DNA of 64,000 bases from Apium graveolens. Taxonomy: Eukaryota > Streptophyta > Magnoliopsida > Apiales > Apiaceae. This document shows, one piece after another, positions 11,027-21,800 of the stretch; positions within the stretch are counted from its first letter, which is position 1, and each line of letters starts with the position of its first letter. Below the pieces are notes generated by a model. It ran no database searches. It had not been told where the DNA came from and saw nothing but the letters and a program-made list of their open reading frames with translations. A program made the translations under genes and the position numbers. Where the stretch lies: positions 1-64,000 of the forward strand of contig NW_027417092.1 in NCBI RefSeq assembly GCF_009905375.1, written 5' to 3'.

Positions 11027-12041
11027 TGTTATTCCTAGTGAACTAACAATGAGATTTACAGAAGGGGGGTTGAATGTAAATCTCAAAACTTTTTCAAGTT
11101 TTGAGTAGTTTATAAAGACTGTGTGTTCAAGATGAACAAGTGTGTGAATTGCTTTAAGCTGATACAGACAGATATATATTCAAACACAAATGTAAAGAAC
11201 ACAATAAACCTTTAAAAACTTTTCTGGTGGATTTGTTGTTCCACCAGAGATGGTATTTCAGAAATTCTGTGATCTAAGAATTTGATCACAGCTGCATCCT
11301 AGTACAAACTAGATAATTTTTCTCTCAAGATTTTTCTAAACAGCTCTGGAAAAATTCTTATCTAATTACTAGCTACTACTTGGTTTATATATTACCAAGT
11401 TTACAAGTGAAGACAAGGATATAATAAAATAATAAAGTAAGATCTCCACTTGTTTCTTCTCCAGTTCACTCCAGTACTTTGTTGACTTAATGTCTCTTTA
11501 TACTAGAGTAGAACGGCTGCTTTTTCTGATGTTCCTGAAATTAGGCTGCCACATTTCAGTTATCTCTGTTCACCCACGTGCCTCTGTTTGTAGGTATAAC
11601 TACCACTTATCAACGGTTAATCAACAGAACATCCGTTGAAGCTTTCATCCGTTGATGCACTCATCCGTTGAAGGATGTTATCCGTTGAAGCTTTAGAGAC
11701 ATCCGTTGAAGCTTAGCTTCTCATCCGTTGAAGGTCTTTAAGTCATCCGTTGATACCACTTCATTTATACAAAATTACAAGGCATGAAATATTTACAATT
11801 GGCCTTCCTATCTGCATATCTTCTAGTAGTCAACATGACTCATAGTTTCTCTCAACTTCTAAGAATTACATCTTAAATACAGAGACTGAAATATGCTACA
11901 ACACTAGACTTATTTCTAAGTAAAGCTACACCATCAACGGATAGCCAAAGTGGTCTTATCCGTTGAGGCTACAGACACTGAATTTCTACTTAAGTGTTTT
12001 GTTAAACATATCATCAAACTAATGCACATATATTCCTAACA
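11027..12041 (-). mobile_element. SIRE-1 5' LTR, about 1015 bp
   Basis: On the minus strand it starts TGTTAGGAATATATG and ends GGAATAACA, next to the primer binding site. It carries a G-rich run near 11064, seen near the R/U5 end of these elements, and a dense cluster of the ATCCGTTGA motif at 11631-11753. The flanking bases at 12042 belong to the extra ORF of SIRE-3, so SIRE-1 inserted into SIRE-3. The partner LTR lies left of the window. Confidence 0.9.
11631..11966. repeat. 9-mer cluster in SIRE-1 LTR
   Basis: Seven exact ATCCGTTGA copies at 11631, 11647, 11663, 11680, 11701, 11723 and 11745 (first four 16-17 bp apart, last three about 22 bp apart). One reverse complement lies at 11934 and another forward copy at 11958. 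The first four plus half-copies just upstream lie in U3 relative to the element. Confidence 0.97.
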
Positions 12042-12455
12042 AGGTTTATGTGCCTCTTGTGATTAAAAAAGTTTCTGTTAAAGATGCCAATCTTACTCTG
12101 GATTCAAAGAATATTTCTAAGACAACCTCTGACATGGCTCAAGTTGTTCAGAGTAAAGATGAAGTTAGTTCTGATATGAATGTGAAGCAAGCAACCTCTG
12201 ACAAAGCTCAAGTTGGTTTGATATCAGAAGATAAGCTGAAAGGTAAATTAACCTCTGACGTTGCTCATGTTAAATCTGCTACAAGTCTCCTACCAGGATT
12301 CACTAAAGCTAAACAGACTCAACCTTTGAAGACTACAACAAGTGGTTTTGAAGCAAGGGATGTTGTAGGAAAGGTAGCTAAAGACAAATCTGGATTGGGT
12401 AGTTTAAGAGAGAAAAGAGTAAGCAATACTACTAATGATCCAACTTCCTTGAGTG
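12042..12455 (+). pseudogene. SIRE-3 extra 3' ORF, first part
   Basis: Open frame cut on the left by SIRE-1 and on the right by the Angela-like element. It is Lys, Ser and Thr rich, with three spaced repeats of the pattern T-S-D-x-A-(Q/H)-V, encoded by ACCTCTGAC..GCTCA. The frame resumes at 20382 after removal of the inserted element and one copy of its GAGTG duplication. Function unknown; it is the same class of extra ORF found after pol in SIRE elements. Confidence 0.7.
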
Positions 12456-14114
12456 TGTTGGATTTTAAACGCAGCGGGACATGATAAAACACTTTTACAC
12501 ATACAAAATCCAAATAAAAGCATATAAATCGTGAATAAAAATTCGAGGGATCGAATCTAACCTTTAAAAATAATTCGGAGACAATGATCAGAGATCCTTA
12601 GCAATTGCTCCTCAAGTGTGAAGCACTCCACCGGTATCCACCAAGAAAACGACTTTTAGGAGGAGGAGGAGGTGGAGAGAATTTGGTTTTCTGAAACTTT
12701 TGGGTTTCTGGGGTTAGAATAAAATAGGGTCTATAATAGTGTATTTATAGGCAAAATTTTCAGCTGAAATTTTCCCATAAATAATATTATTATTATCCCA
12801 TTTATTATTCTCATTAATAATTAAAACACCTTTTAATCATTAATCCTTTTTCTAAACACTTTAGAAATAATTCTCTCTCTTGATTTAATTTCCAAAAATT
12901 AAATCCTTAATTAATAATATTAAGAACTTTTCTTAATTAATTTATAATCAATTAAATCTCATTTAATCAATTATTAAATTTGCCAATTAATTATTTATTT
13001 CACAAATAAATAATTATTAGCCATTATTAATTAATTCCTCCACCATAAAATCATTCTCTTTTTATGGTGTGACCCTGTAGGTTCAATATTAAGCCGGTAG
13101 TAGAAATAAATAATAATAAAACTATTTTATCATTATTTATATAAATTCTCTAATTTATTAAATATGATTAATTAATTAATCACATTTATTCTACATCGTG
13201 AGTGATGCTTCTCAACATATCGCGACTATCCGGATAATATGAATTCACTGCTTAGAATACCAAGAACCTGTCAGTGAATAGTTACCGTACAATAAACTCC
13301 TTCTACCCTACAATGTCCCGATTAAATACAAGGCATGGATCTCGTGTCAAGCCTATCTAATTCAATCACTTGCTTACCATTTACTATGCGTAGTTCTATG
13401 CAAATTAGAAACTCCTTTCTAATTTCATTCACTCTGGCCAGAGATTCCTGAACTAGCATAAGCGGATCAGTCTTGAACATTCGCTTCCTTCACTGGAAGG
13501 GGTAGATCCTATATTGATCATACACTATCTTCGTGTACAAATTCCTATACCCAGAAGAGCCCTAATAATTGTCCCTGGAGACTAAGAACTAAACCAAAGC
13601 ATAGTTCAGTGTACACAAGATGACTATGATGACCTCAAGTCTAAGGATACTTGTACAACTATCACTAAGCGAACAACGACTGACACGTGAGTGAACTCCA
13701 TCAATTGTTCAGCTTGGCGAGTCATGTTCAGTGAACTTATTCTATAATAAGCACCTACATACTAGCTATAGTGTCACCACACAAATGTCTATGAGAACAG
13801 ACATCCTTCATAATAAAGCAAGCATAGTATGTACCGATCTTTGCGGATTATTAATTACCAATTAGTAATCCTATGACCAGGAACTATTTAAGTTTAGAGT
13901 TATCATCTTTTTAGGTCTCACTATTATGATCTCATCATAATCCATAAAAAGCTTTATTCTAAACTATGGTATATCTTATTTAAACACTTAAATAGATCAA
14001 GCCCGTAATAAAAACAAAACAAGTCTTTATTAATATCAATGAAATCAAAACAGATTACATAAAAGTTATTCCTAAATCCTCATACATGATTGGACTTAGG
14101 ACATATTCCTTTCA
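12456..14114 (-). mobile_element. Angela/Tork-like copia, 3' LTR (1659 bp)
   Basis: Plus-strand ends are TGTTGGATTTTAAACG and CATATTCCTTTCA; on the coding (minus) strand it starts TGAAAGGAATATG. It is nearly identical to 18717-20376: by eye about 16 differences, almost all C/T or G/A transitions plus one 1-bp indel, so about 99% identity. A 5-bp target duplication GAGTG lies at 12451-12455. Confidence 0.95.
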
Positions 14115-14126
14115 ATCTCCCACTTG
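14115..14126 (-). other. polypurine tract of the Angela-like element
   Basis: On the minus strand CAAGTGGGAGAT precedes the LTR start TGAAAGG. Confidence 0.8.
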
Positions 14127-16027
14127 TACTAAAGCCAATCACTCTGGTATCTAATACCCATCTTGTCTTTATGACGATCAAAGTGACTTTCATAAAGTAG
14201 CTTTATGAGTGGGTCTGCTATGTTGTTATGTGTGTCAACTCTAATTCAATACAATACAAGAAATGTTACCGCGCTCCCACTAACCCTTTTGTAAACGCAT
14301 GGTTCATCTACGTTTTTGATAAAATCAAACTCTTTGATTGTCTCATCAAAACGAATGTTCCATCTTTCGAGAAGCTTGCTTTAAACTACATATGGTTCGC
14401 AGTAGCTTACACACTAGGTTTTCATTTCCCTTGGAAAGAAACCATCTGGCTATATGCCAGATCTCATAGTCATAGTAAGCAGCATTCGCAAGCAAAATCC
14501 GAACTGATTTTAACAGGGCTACAGGTAAAAGGTTTCATCAAAGTCAATCCATTGCCTTTGTTTGAATTCTTTTGCCACAAGCCTGGCCTTAAAGGTCTCC
14601 ACCTGGCCATCTGCTCTAATCATTCTTTTGTATCTAGTATACATAGATTTCTTTCCGGATTTCATGGCACTATGCCATTTCTCTGAGTCAACACTACTCA
14701 TAGCCTCATTATAGGTCACAGGGTCATCATCATTAATGATCGACAACTCATTGTCATTCTCAATGACAAGGCCATATTACCTCTCAGGTTGGCGAGACAC
14801 TCTCCCTGACCTATGAATGGGCTATTCCACAAAAGGTTGTTCAGTCAGAACAGGTGTTTCCACTCGATCTATAGTAGTTTGTGCTTCTTAAACTTCATCA
14901 AGTTCAATTTTGCTCCCATTGTTTCCTTCAAGGATAAACTCCTTTTCCAAGAAGGTAGCATGTCTGGAGATAAACACCCGATGATCGGTGTAAAAGTAAT
15001 ACCCTAAAGTCTCTTTAGGATATCCCACAAAACTACATTTTACGGATCGATATTCCAGCTTATCTGGGTTAACTTACTTGACACAAGCTGGACATCCCCA
15101 AATCTTAACGTGTTTAAGACTCGGTTTCCTTACTTTCCATATCTCATATGAAGTTTGAGGAACAGATTTGGAAGGCACCTTATTTAGTAAATATGCTGAG
15201 GTTTCCAATACATAACCCCATAGGAATACTGGAAGATTTGCATAGCTCATCATGGACCGAACTATGTCTAACAAAGTTCGATTTCTCCTTTCAGATACCA
15301 ATCTGGAGGAGTCCACTGGGAGACTATACCATTTACTTTGAGATAATCTAGAAACACTTCATTAAAGTATTCACCACCTCGATCTGATCGAAGAGTTATA
15401 ATACTATGTTTGGTTGTTTCTCCACTTCATACTAATATTCTTTGAACCTTTCAAAGGCCTCAGACTTGTGTTTCATCAAACACATATCCGAATCCAGATC
15501 TATCATCTATGAAAGTAATGAAGTATGAAAATCCACCCATGGCTTGCTTAGACATTGGTCCACATACATCTGTGTGTACCATTCCTAGCAAATTTGCAGT
15601 CCTCTCTCCATGTCTACTAAATGGAGACTGCAGTGCCATAACGAAGTGAGATTTTCATCATCCCTTTTCTTTTATTAGTTTGTTCAATGTGAAGTAAATT
15701 ATGTCACATATATACAGACCATTATTTAAAGCACCACGTCCATAAAGAACATTATCTCTAAGTATAGAACATTCATTATTCTCAATAATAAATGAAAATC
15801 CATCCAAGTCTAACTTAGGAATAATATTCCTCACAATCGAGGGAACAAAATAACAATTATTTCAAACAATAGTCTTGCCCGTAGGCCTATGTAAATGAAA
15901 TGATTCTACATCTTCAGCAGCAACTCTTGCTCCATTTCCCATCAGTAGAATCACCTCCTCTTCCTCAAGAGTCCTACTTCTCCTTGGTCCCTACAACAAT
16001 TGCAGATATGAGAACCACAGGCGGTAT
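14127..16027 (-). pseudogene. Angela-like pol remnant (PR, IN, parts of RT and RNase H)
   Basis: Fragments in order on the minus strand: a protease remnant near 15990-16030 ('DTACGSHIC'); integrase pieces including 15074-15316 with 'SERRNRTLLDIVRSMMSY', which holds the third catalytic acid, and 'KIWGCPACVK'; the N-terminal RT block at 14519-14746 with 'WHSAMKSGKKSMYTRYKRM' and 'FKARLVAKEFKQRQWIDFDETF'; then directly an RNase H C-terminal remnant at 14130-14500. The central RT with its YVDD motif is missing, and stops are numerous. The internal region is about 4.6 kb in total, short for an autonomous element. Confidence 0.85.
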
Positions 16028-16939
16028 CTAATACCCAAGTAGAAATGACATATTCACTTCTATCATGAACATACCTGAATCAGAAGCGGTAGTCTCACTA
16101 CCCTTCTTCTTCAATTCTGCAAGGTAAACCTTGCAGTTCCTCTTCCAGTGCCCCACCTTGTTACAGTGAAAGCAAACAACTTTGCTATTGGGGTCTTCAG
16201 CTTTTGGTGGAACCGGCATTTTCTCACCTACTTTCTTCTTCTTGGAAGAGTTCCTCTTCCTTTTCTTAGGATTGGATCCTTCACCAATTAGAAGAGCAGA
16301 ACTCTTCTTAGGGGGGAAATTCGATTCCGCAATCTTCAACATGTTGTGGAGTTCAGGCAGGCTGACATCCAACTTATTCATGTGAAAGTTCACAACAAAC
16401 TGCGAGAACGAACTCGGAAGCGATTGCAAGACCAAGTCTTGGCTCAGCTCCCCATCCATGGCAAAACCAAGTTGTCCAAGACGTTCAATCAAATTGATCA
16501 TCTTAAGTACATGGTCATTCACAGATGATCCCTCAGACATCCTACAACCGAACAGCTCCTTCGATATCTCATATCGAGCTGTCCTCCCTGCCACATCATA
16601 CAACTCTTGTAGATGCATTAGGATAGTGTGAGCATCCATATGCTCATGTTGCTTCTGTAGCTCAATGTTTATGGAAGCTAGCATGATGCATTGAGCAACA
16701 TTTGCACCATCTATCCACCTACGATACACAATATGTTCATCATTATGTGCATCACTAGCAGGTTCAGTAGGCTTAGGTGAGTCAATCACGTATTCCAGCT
16801 TCTCAATCCTGAGAACAATTCTCAAGTTTCGAAGCCAGTCAGCATAATTAGGACCAGTCAATTTGTGAGCATCTAGTATGCTCCTGAGTGATAGTGCAGA
16901 AGATATAACGTACAAAGTAAATCTGTAAATGATAAACAC
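16028..16939 (-). CDS. Angela-like gag, about 300 aa
   Basis: The open frame contains the Angela/Tork-type gag blocks 'LDAHKLTGPNYADWLRNLRI', 'MDAHTILMHLQELYDVAGRTARYE' and 'LGQLGFAMDGELSQDLVLQSLP', a basic KKRKRNSSKKKKV stretch, and a CCHC zinc knuckle 'CFHCNKVGHWKRNC'. The first ~20 codons after the first ATG are hydrophobic and not gag-like, so the true start is probably near the 'SLRSILDAH' block. It is the only intact frame left in this element. Confidence 0.85.
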   Translation of the reverse strand: MFIIYRFTLYVISSALSLRSILDAHKLTGPNYADWLRNLRIVLRIEKLEYVIDSPKPTEPASDAHNDEHIVYRRWIDGANVAQCIMLASINIELQKQHEHMDAHTILMHLQELYDVAGRTARYEISKELFGCRMSEGSSVNDHVLKMINLIERLGQLGFAMDGELSQDLVLQSLPSSFSQFVVNFHMNKLDVSLPELHNMLKIAESNFPPKKSSALLIGEGSNPKKRKRNSSKKKKVGEKMPVPPKAEDPNSKVVCFHCNKVGHWKRNCKVYLAELKKKGSETTASDSGMFMIEVNMSFLLGY

Positions 16940-17109
16940 ATAACAACACTTAGCAAATATTCAATTTCATTTCAAAACACTATATGAATCGGGTCTTTAT
17001 TCGTAAGTGGCTCCCACTAGTTTATCTAATTTATTCAACCCTCTACGTGAAAAATTAAGCATTCATAATGCTAGTGGGAATAGGGATCCTACATTCCATT
17101 ACACAACCC

Positions 17110-17410
17110 CGGCAGTGGCACGAAACGCCATGTAATGTTCAATAGGCAGACAACTCTTGTCAATTACATCTTATGTTATTCCCTAATCAAACTTTAGCCT
17201 CTTGAATAATTGAGTCACGGCTGTGGCATGACAAACTCAATATTCTAAGTCAAGTCAAACCCAACATTCCGTACAAATGAATCAGTCCCCAAAGGCCCAC
17301 GACTGTGGCACATAACGACCTTTAGATTCTTATCCAATGTACACATCTCTATGTAATAGACAAGTATTTCTTATTTCGAAATCAAAGCCCTCGGCTGTGG
17401 CACGAAACGA
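17110..17410. repeat. spaced 18-20 bp repeat in the Angela-like leader
   Basis: Variants of CGGCTGTGGCACGAAACG begin at 17110, 17217, 17299 and 17391, so about every 80-110 bp in the untranslated leader. Function not known. Confidence 0.8.
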
Positions 17411-18172
17411 CAATGATTCAAAAATAAGAACTACTTTCTATCATGTTGGAAGGCTATGACCGACACAAGCCCATTGTGTCATTGGCCAATTACTACTTGA
17501 TATTATTTAATTTTAGAGGGATTATATTACGTTACAATCATAATCATATTATAAAGAAATTCTTCCTTTTAAATTAAATATTTCAAATCAATAATCAATA
17601 ATCAGATGATTACCAGATCGGGTGGAGCATTGTCAAGAGGCGTCACTTAATAACCCTTTCTTACAGATAGAAATCTGTTGTTGACAGAATCATCCTTTCT
17701 CTCATATCGAAAATTCATATTCGATTACATGTTTCACAAACACAAGAATCTCATGATTGTATTCATAATATTGTTATTAAGGTTATGAAACAATTTCACT
17801 ATACTAGGTTGTCTAACAAACGCCTTATGTTTATTTAAGTTCACCTAAATCTATCATCGCATGATAAACTAAGCATATATCACATATATCAACATGAATA
17901 AACATCAAGGTAGGCATGTTACATCATCTAGCACATAGAACTAAGCATTATACATCTCTATGTATCACATGAAGCATTTAAAAGCAATTAAAACAGTCAA
18001 AAACAACTTTGAAACACTTCATGGAAATATAAACTGTTCAAAATTTTTATATAAACTAAAATTGATCACTCCATTAGATCCGTCTCGAAAAAACGAATCC
18101 AACGGTATATTGCACGCCTAAAACGGAGTTACGAAACTCCCAGAAAATCAATTTTAAAATCAACAGAAGGGC

Positions 18173-18281
18173 TGTAACGCATTACAGGAACGCGTTACAA
18201 GCCCTGTAACGCATTCCCGTGATGCGTTACACCCCTTTTAAGCCATTAAAGGTGTGTAACGCATTCCCGGAATGCGTTACA
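18173..18281. repeat. three consecutive 27-bp inverted repeats in the Angela-like leader
   Basis: Units at 18173-18199, 18205-18231 and 18255-18281 each begin TGTAACGCATT and end (A/C)(A/G)CGTTACA or a close variant. The third is a near-perfect palindrome with one central mismatch. As RNA each would form an 11-13 bp stem. Confidence 0.85.
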
Positions 18282-18702
18282 CCCCTATTTTTTTTTTATT
18301 CCACAGCCGCCTGACAGATTCTTTTATCGGTTAGCGTGCCTGACTGTTCTGTCTTCTACTGTGCATCACACATAACAACACAGCATGTACGAATATATAC
18401 TTACAGCCACATATTATATACAACAGAATATTATATATATATATCTATATTTTATTATGAATTTAATTGTAAGAACTTCAAAAATTCATAATAAAAAATC
18501 TATACATCATAAAATTATGAAAAAAATACCCAGACGATCTACAACACTTGTAGAACCCAGATCAACATTCAAAATTATTCTCAGAAACGATTTCTCATCA
18601 GACAAAATTAATCCATAATATAACTTGTAAAAATCATAATTAATTCATACAAGCACATAAAATTCTGAAATTTTTACCACAGATCTATATGCATACAACC
18701 TA

Positions 18703-18715
18703 CGCTCTGATACCA
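18703..18715 (-). other. primer binding site of Angela-like element
   Basis: Minus-strand TGGTATCAGAGCG one base inside the LTR end, complementary to initiator tRNA-Met. Confidence 0.92.
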
Positions 18716-18716
18716 T

Positions 18717-20376
18717 TGTTGGATTTTAAACGCAGCGGGGCATGGTAAAACACTTTTACACATATAAAATCCAAATAAAAGCATATAAATCGTGAATAAA
18801 AATTCGAGGGATCGAATCTAACCTTTAAAAATAATTCGGAGACAACGATCAGAGATCCTTAGCAGTTGCTCCTCAAGTGTGAAGCACTCCACCGGTATTC
18901 ACCAAGAAAACGACTTTTAGGAGGAGGAGGAGGTGGAGAGAATTTGGTTTTCTGAAACTTTTGGGTTTTCCGGGGTTAGAATAAAATAGGGTCTATAATA
19001 GTGTATTTATAGGCAAAATTTTTAGCTGAAATTTTCCCATAAATAATATTATTATTATCCCATTTATTATTCTCATTAATAATTAAAACACCTTTTAATC
19101 ATTAATCCTTTTTCTAAACACTTTAGAAATAATTCTCTCTCTTGATTTAATTTCCAAAAATTAAATCCTTAATTAATAATATTAAGAACTTTTCTTAATT
19201 AATTTATAATCAATTAAATCTCATTTAATCAATTATTAAATTTGCCAATTAATTATTTATTTCACAAATAAATAATTATTAGCCATTATTAATTAATTCC
19301 TCCACCATAAAATCATTCTCTTTTTATGGTGTGACCCTGTAGGTTCAATATTAAGCCGGTAGTAGAAATAAATAATAATAAAACTATTTTATCATTATTT
19401 ATATAAATTCTCTAATTTATTAAATATGATTAATTAATTAATCACATTTATTCTACATCGTGAGTGATGCTTCTCAACATATCGCGACTATCCGGATAAT
19501 ATGAATTCACTGCTTAGAATACCAAGAACCTGTCAGTGAATAGTTACCGTACAATAAACTCCTTCTACCCTACAATGTCCCGATTAAATACAAGGCATGG
19601 ATCTCGTGTCAAGCCTATCTAATTCAATCACTTGCTTACCATTTACTATGCGTAGTTCTATGCAAATTAGAAACTCCTTTCTAATTTCATTCACTCTGGC
19701 CAGAGATTCCTGAACTAGCATAAGCGGATCAGCCTTGAACATTCGCTTCCTTCACTGGAAGGGGTAGATCCTATATTGATCATACACTATCTTCGTGTAC
19801 AAATTCCTATACCCAGAAGAGCCCTAATAATTGTCCCTGGAGACTAAGAACTAAATCAAAGCATAGTTCAGTGTACACAAGATGACTATGATGACCTCAA
19901 GTCTAAGGATACTTGTACAACTATCACTAAGCGAACAACGGCTGACACGTGAGTGAACTCCATCAATTGTTCAGCTTGGCGAGTCATGTTCAGTGAACTT
20001 ATTCTATAATAAGCACCTACATACTAGCTATAGTGTCACCACACAAATGTCTATGAGAACAGACATCCTTCATAATAAAGCAAGCATAGTATGTACCGAT
20101 CTTTGCGGATTATTAATTACCAATTAGTAATCTTATGACCAGGAACTATTTAAGTTTAGAGTTATCATCTTTTTAGGTCTCACTATTATGATCTCATCAT
20201 AATCCATAAAAAGCTTTATTCTAAACTATAGTATATCTTATTTAAACACTTAAATAGATCAAGCCCGTAATAAAAACAAAACAAGTCTTTATTAATATCA
20301 ATGAAATCAAAACAGATTACATAAAAGTTATTCCTAAATTCTCATACATGATTGGACTTAGGACATATTCCTTTCA
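18717..20376 (-). mobile_element. Angela/Tork-like copia, 5' LTR (1660 bp)
   Basis: Same ends as 12456-14114. The target duplication GAGTG follows at 20377-20381. The pair defines a complete insertion of about 7.9 kb on the minus strand within the SIRE-3 extra ORF. Confidence 0.95.
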
Positions 20377-20381
20377 GAGTG

Positions 20382-20980
20382 AACCGGGTATTGGAGCAAC
20401 TCCTGAAAGTTTGAACTTATTGGAATCTGTACAATTGGTTTATCATACATTCCTGAGAGAATATATCATGCTATATTTTATGACTGATAGAAGGATTTAC
20501 CAAATTAGGCAAAGAGATATACCACTGAAGTATTATGAGGAATTAGAACATGTATTATTCTTACTTCAGGTGAAGAACAGATTTACAGATAGTGCTGCAG
20601 GTTATTTGAAGTCTCAAATTGAAAGGCAGAAGAAGCTCTACTCTGTAAAGTCTGATAGCTCTTATTGTCCTAAGTACAGAGACCACAAGGGTGATATTGT
20701 CGAGATGAAGCCTAATACTGCAGAAATCAGAACATATCTTGGTATTAAGGGGCTTGAGTTCAACTTAGAGTCCGATAAAGCTTTTGTCATCAGACTAGAT
20801 CAGGAGATAAGGAAGGCAAAGATAAATGATCTCAGAGCAGCTATCTTTCAAACTGGAGAAGATACTGCAGAGCTTAAAGATGCTAAAAGGAGGATGATTG
20901 ATGAACTAAGATATGCTGAGAGATGTTTGTTAAAAAACTATCTCAGAACAACTCCTGACATCAGAGAGATCAGTGATTGA
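20382..20980 (+). pseudogene. SIRE-3 extra 3' ORF, second part
   Basis: About 200 codons continue the frame of 12042-12455 and end in TGA at 20978. The protein is charged and probably helical ('YYEELEHVLFLLQVKNRFTD', 'DAKRRMIDELRYAERCLL'). Nothing in it identifies an enzyme. A 200-bp untranslated stretch, the PPT and the 3' LTR follow. The Angela-like insertion splits the ORF, but neither half has stops. Confidence 0.7.
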
Positions 20981-21171
20981 AGCCAAGTCAGAAACTACAA
21001 CTGCTACAATTATGATATGAATACAGACTGAAGTTGTTATCAGAAGTTAAAGTTAGTAAATCTTTAAGGACTGTAAGTTGTAGTTATCTAATCAGATTCT
21101 CATGCATTTGTACTTAATGTTTTTGACATCATCAAATATTTGTTGAACTTGTATATTATGCTAATTTACAA

Positions 21172-21183
21172 GTTGGGGGAGAT
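21172..21183 (+). other. polypurine tract of SIRE-3
   Basis: The G-rich run in GTTGGGGGAGAT directly precedes the LTR start TGTTAGATATA. Confidence 0.88.
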
Positions 21184-21800
21184 TGTTAGATATATTTGTG
21201 ATGTCATGGCTAATATGATTTATGTTTAGTTATTTCAGATCTTATCAAACAGGGAAGATCAGTACTTACTTGAGATCAGCACTTATACTGAAGACAGTAC
21301 TTAAGATATCAGAACTTAAGTTATCAGTACTTAAGGTTCAGGAGATATTTATCAGAAGATAATATCAGGACTTAAGAAGATGTTCAGATAAGGAAAGTAG
21401 CTGATTGAAAGGAAAAAAGATCAAGACGAACATAAGAAGAGATATGCATGAAGAAGAATTCTATTGAGAATAGAAGACTTGGAAGAAAAGATATCTGATT
21501 GATATATTTTAGGAAGCAGAATTATATTCCATATCAATTAAAAGATCTTGTAACTATGTACTATATAAACATAGACATAGGATTTACACTATAGGTGTTA
21601 TCATTATTGAGCATATTATTTTATTGTAACCCTAGCAGCTCTCGTGATATTTGTTCATCACTGAGAGAGAACAGTTTCATATTGTAACAGAGTTTATTGA
21701 GTTAAATAAAATCTGTGTTCTGTTACTTGTATTCTTAAATTCGATTTGATTGTGCTATACACTGTATTCAACCCCCTTCTACAGTGTGTGTGACCTAACA
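21184..21800 (+). mobile_element. SIRE-3 3' LTR, 617 bp
   Basis: Begins TGTTAGATATATTTG and ends GTGTGACCTAACA. It has a TATA-like CTATATAAAC near 21562 and an AATAAA near 21705, consistent with U3 and R. Next to it on the right is SIRE-4 gag sequence, so SIRE-3 inserted in SIRE-4. U3 carries a private repeat (21258-21374). Confidence 0.88.
21258..21374. repeat. ATCAGNACTTA(AG) repeat in SIRE-3 LTR
   Basis: Copies start at 21258, 21275, 21308, 21323 and 21364, with a partial copy near 21294. Five are exact in the ATCAG and ACTTA halves. Confidence 0.9.

Noticed and set aside
11631..11753. Regularly spaced short repeats resembling a CRISPR array
   Set aside because: The repeat is 9 bp, spacers are 7-13 bp, and it lies in a plant LTR. 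It has no CRISPR features.
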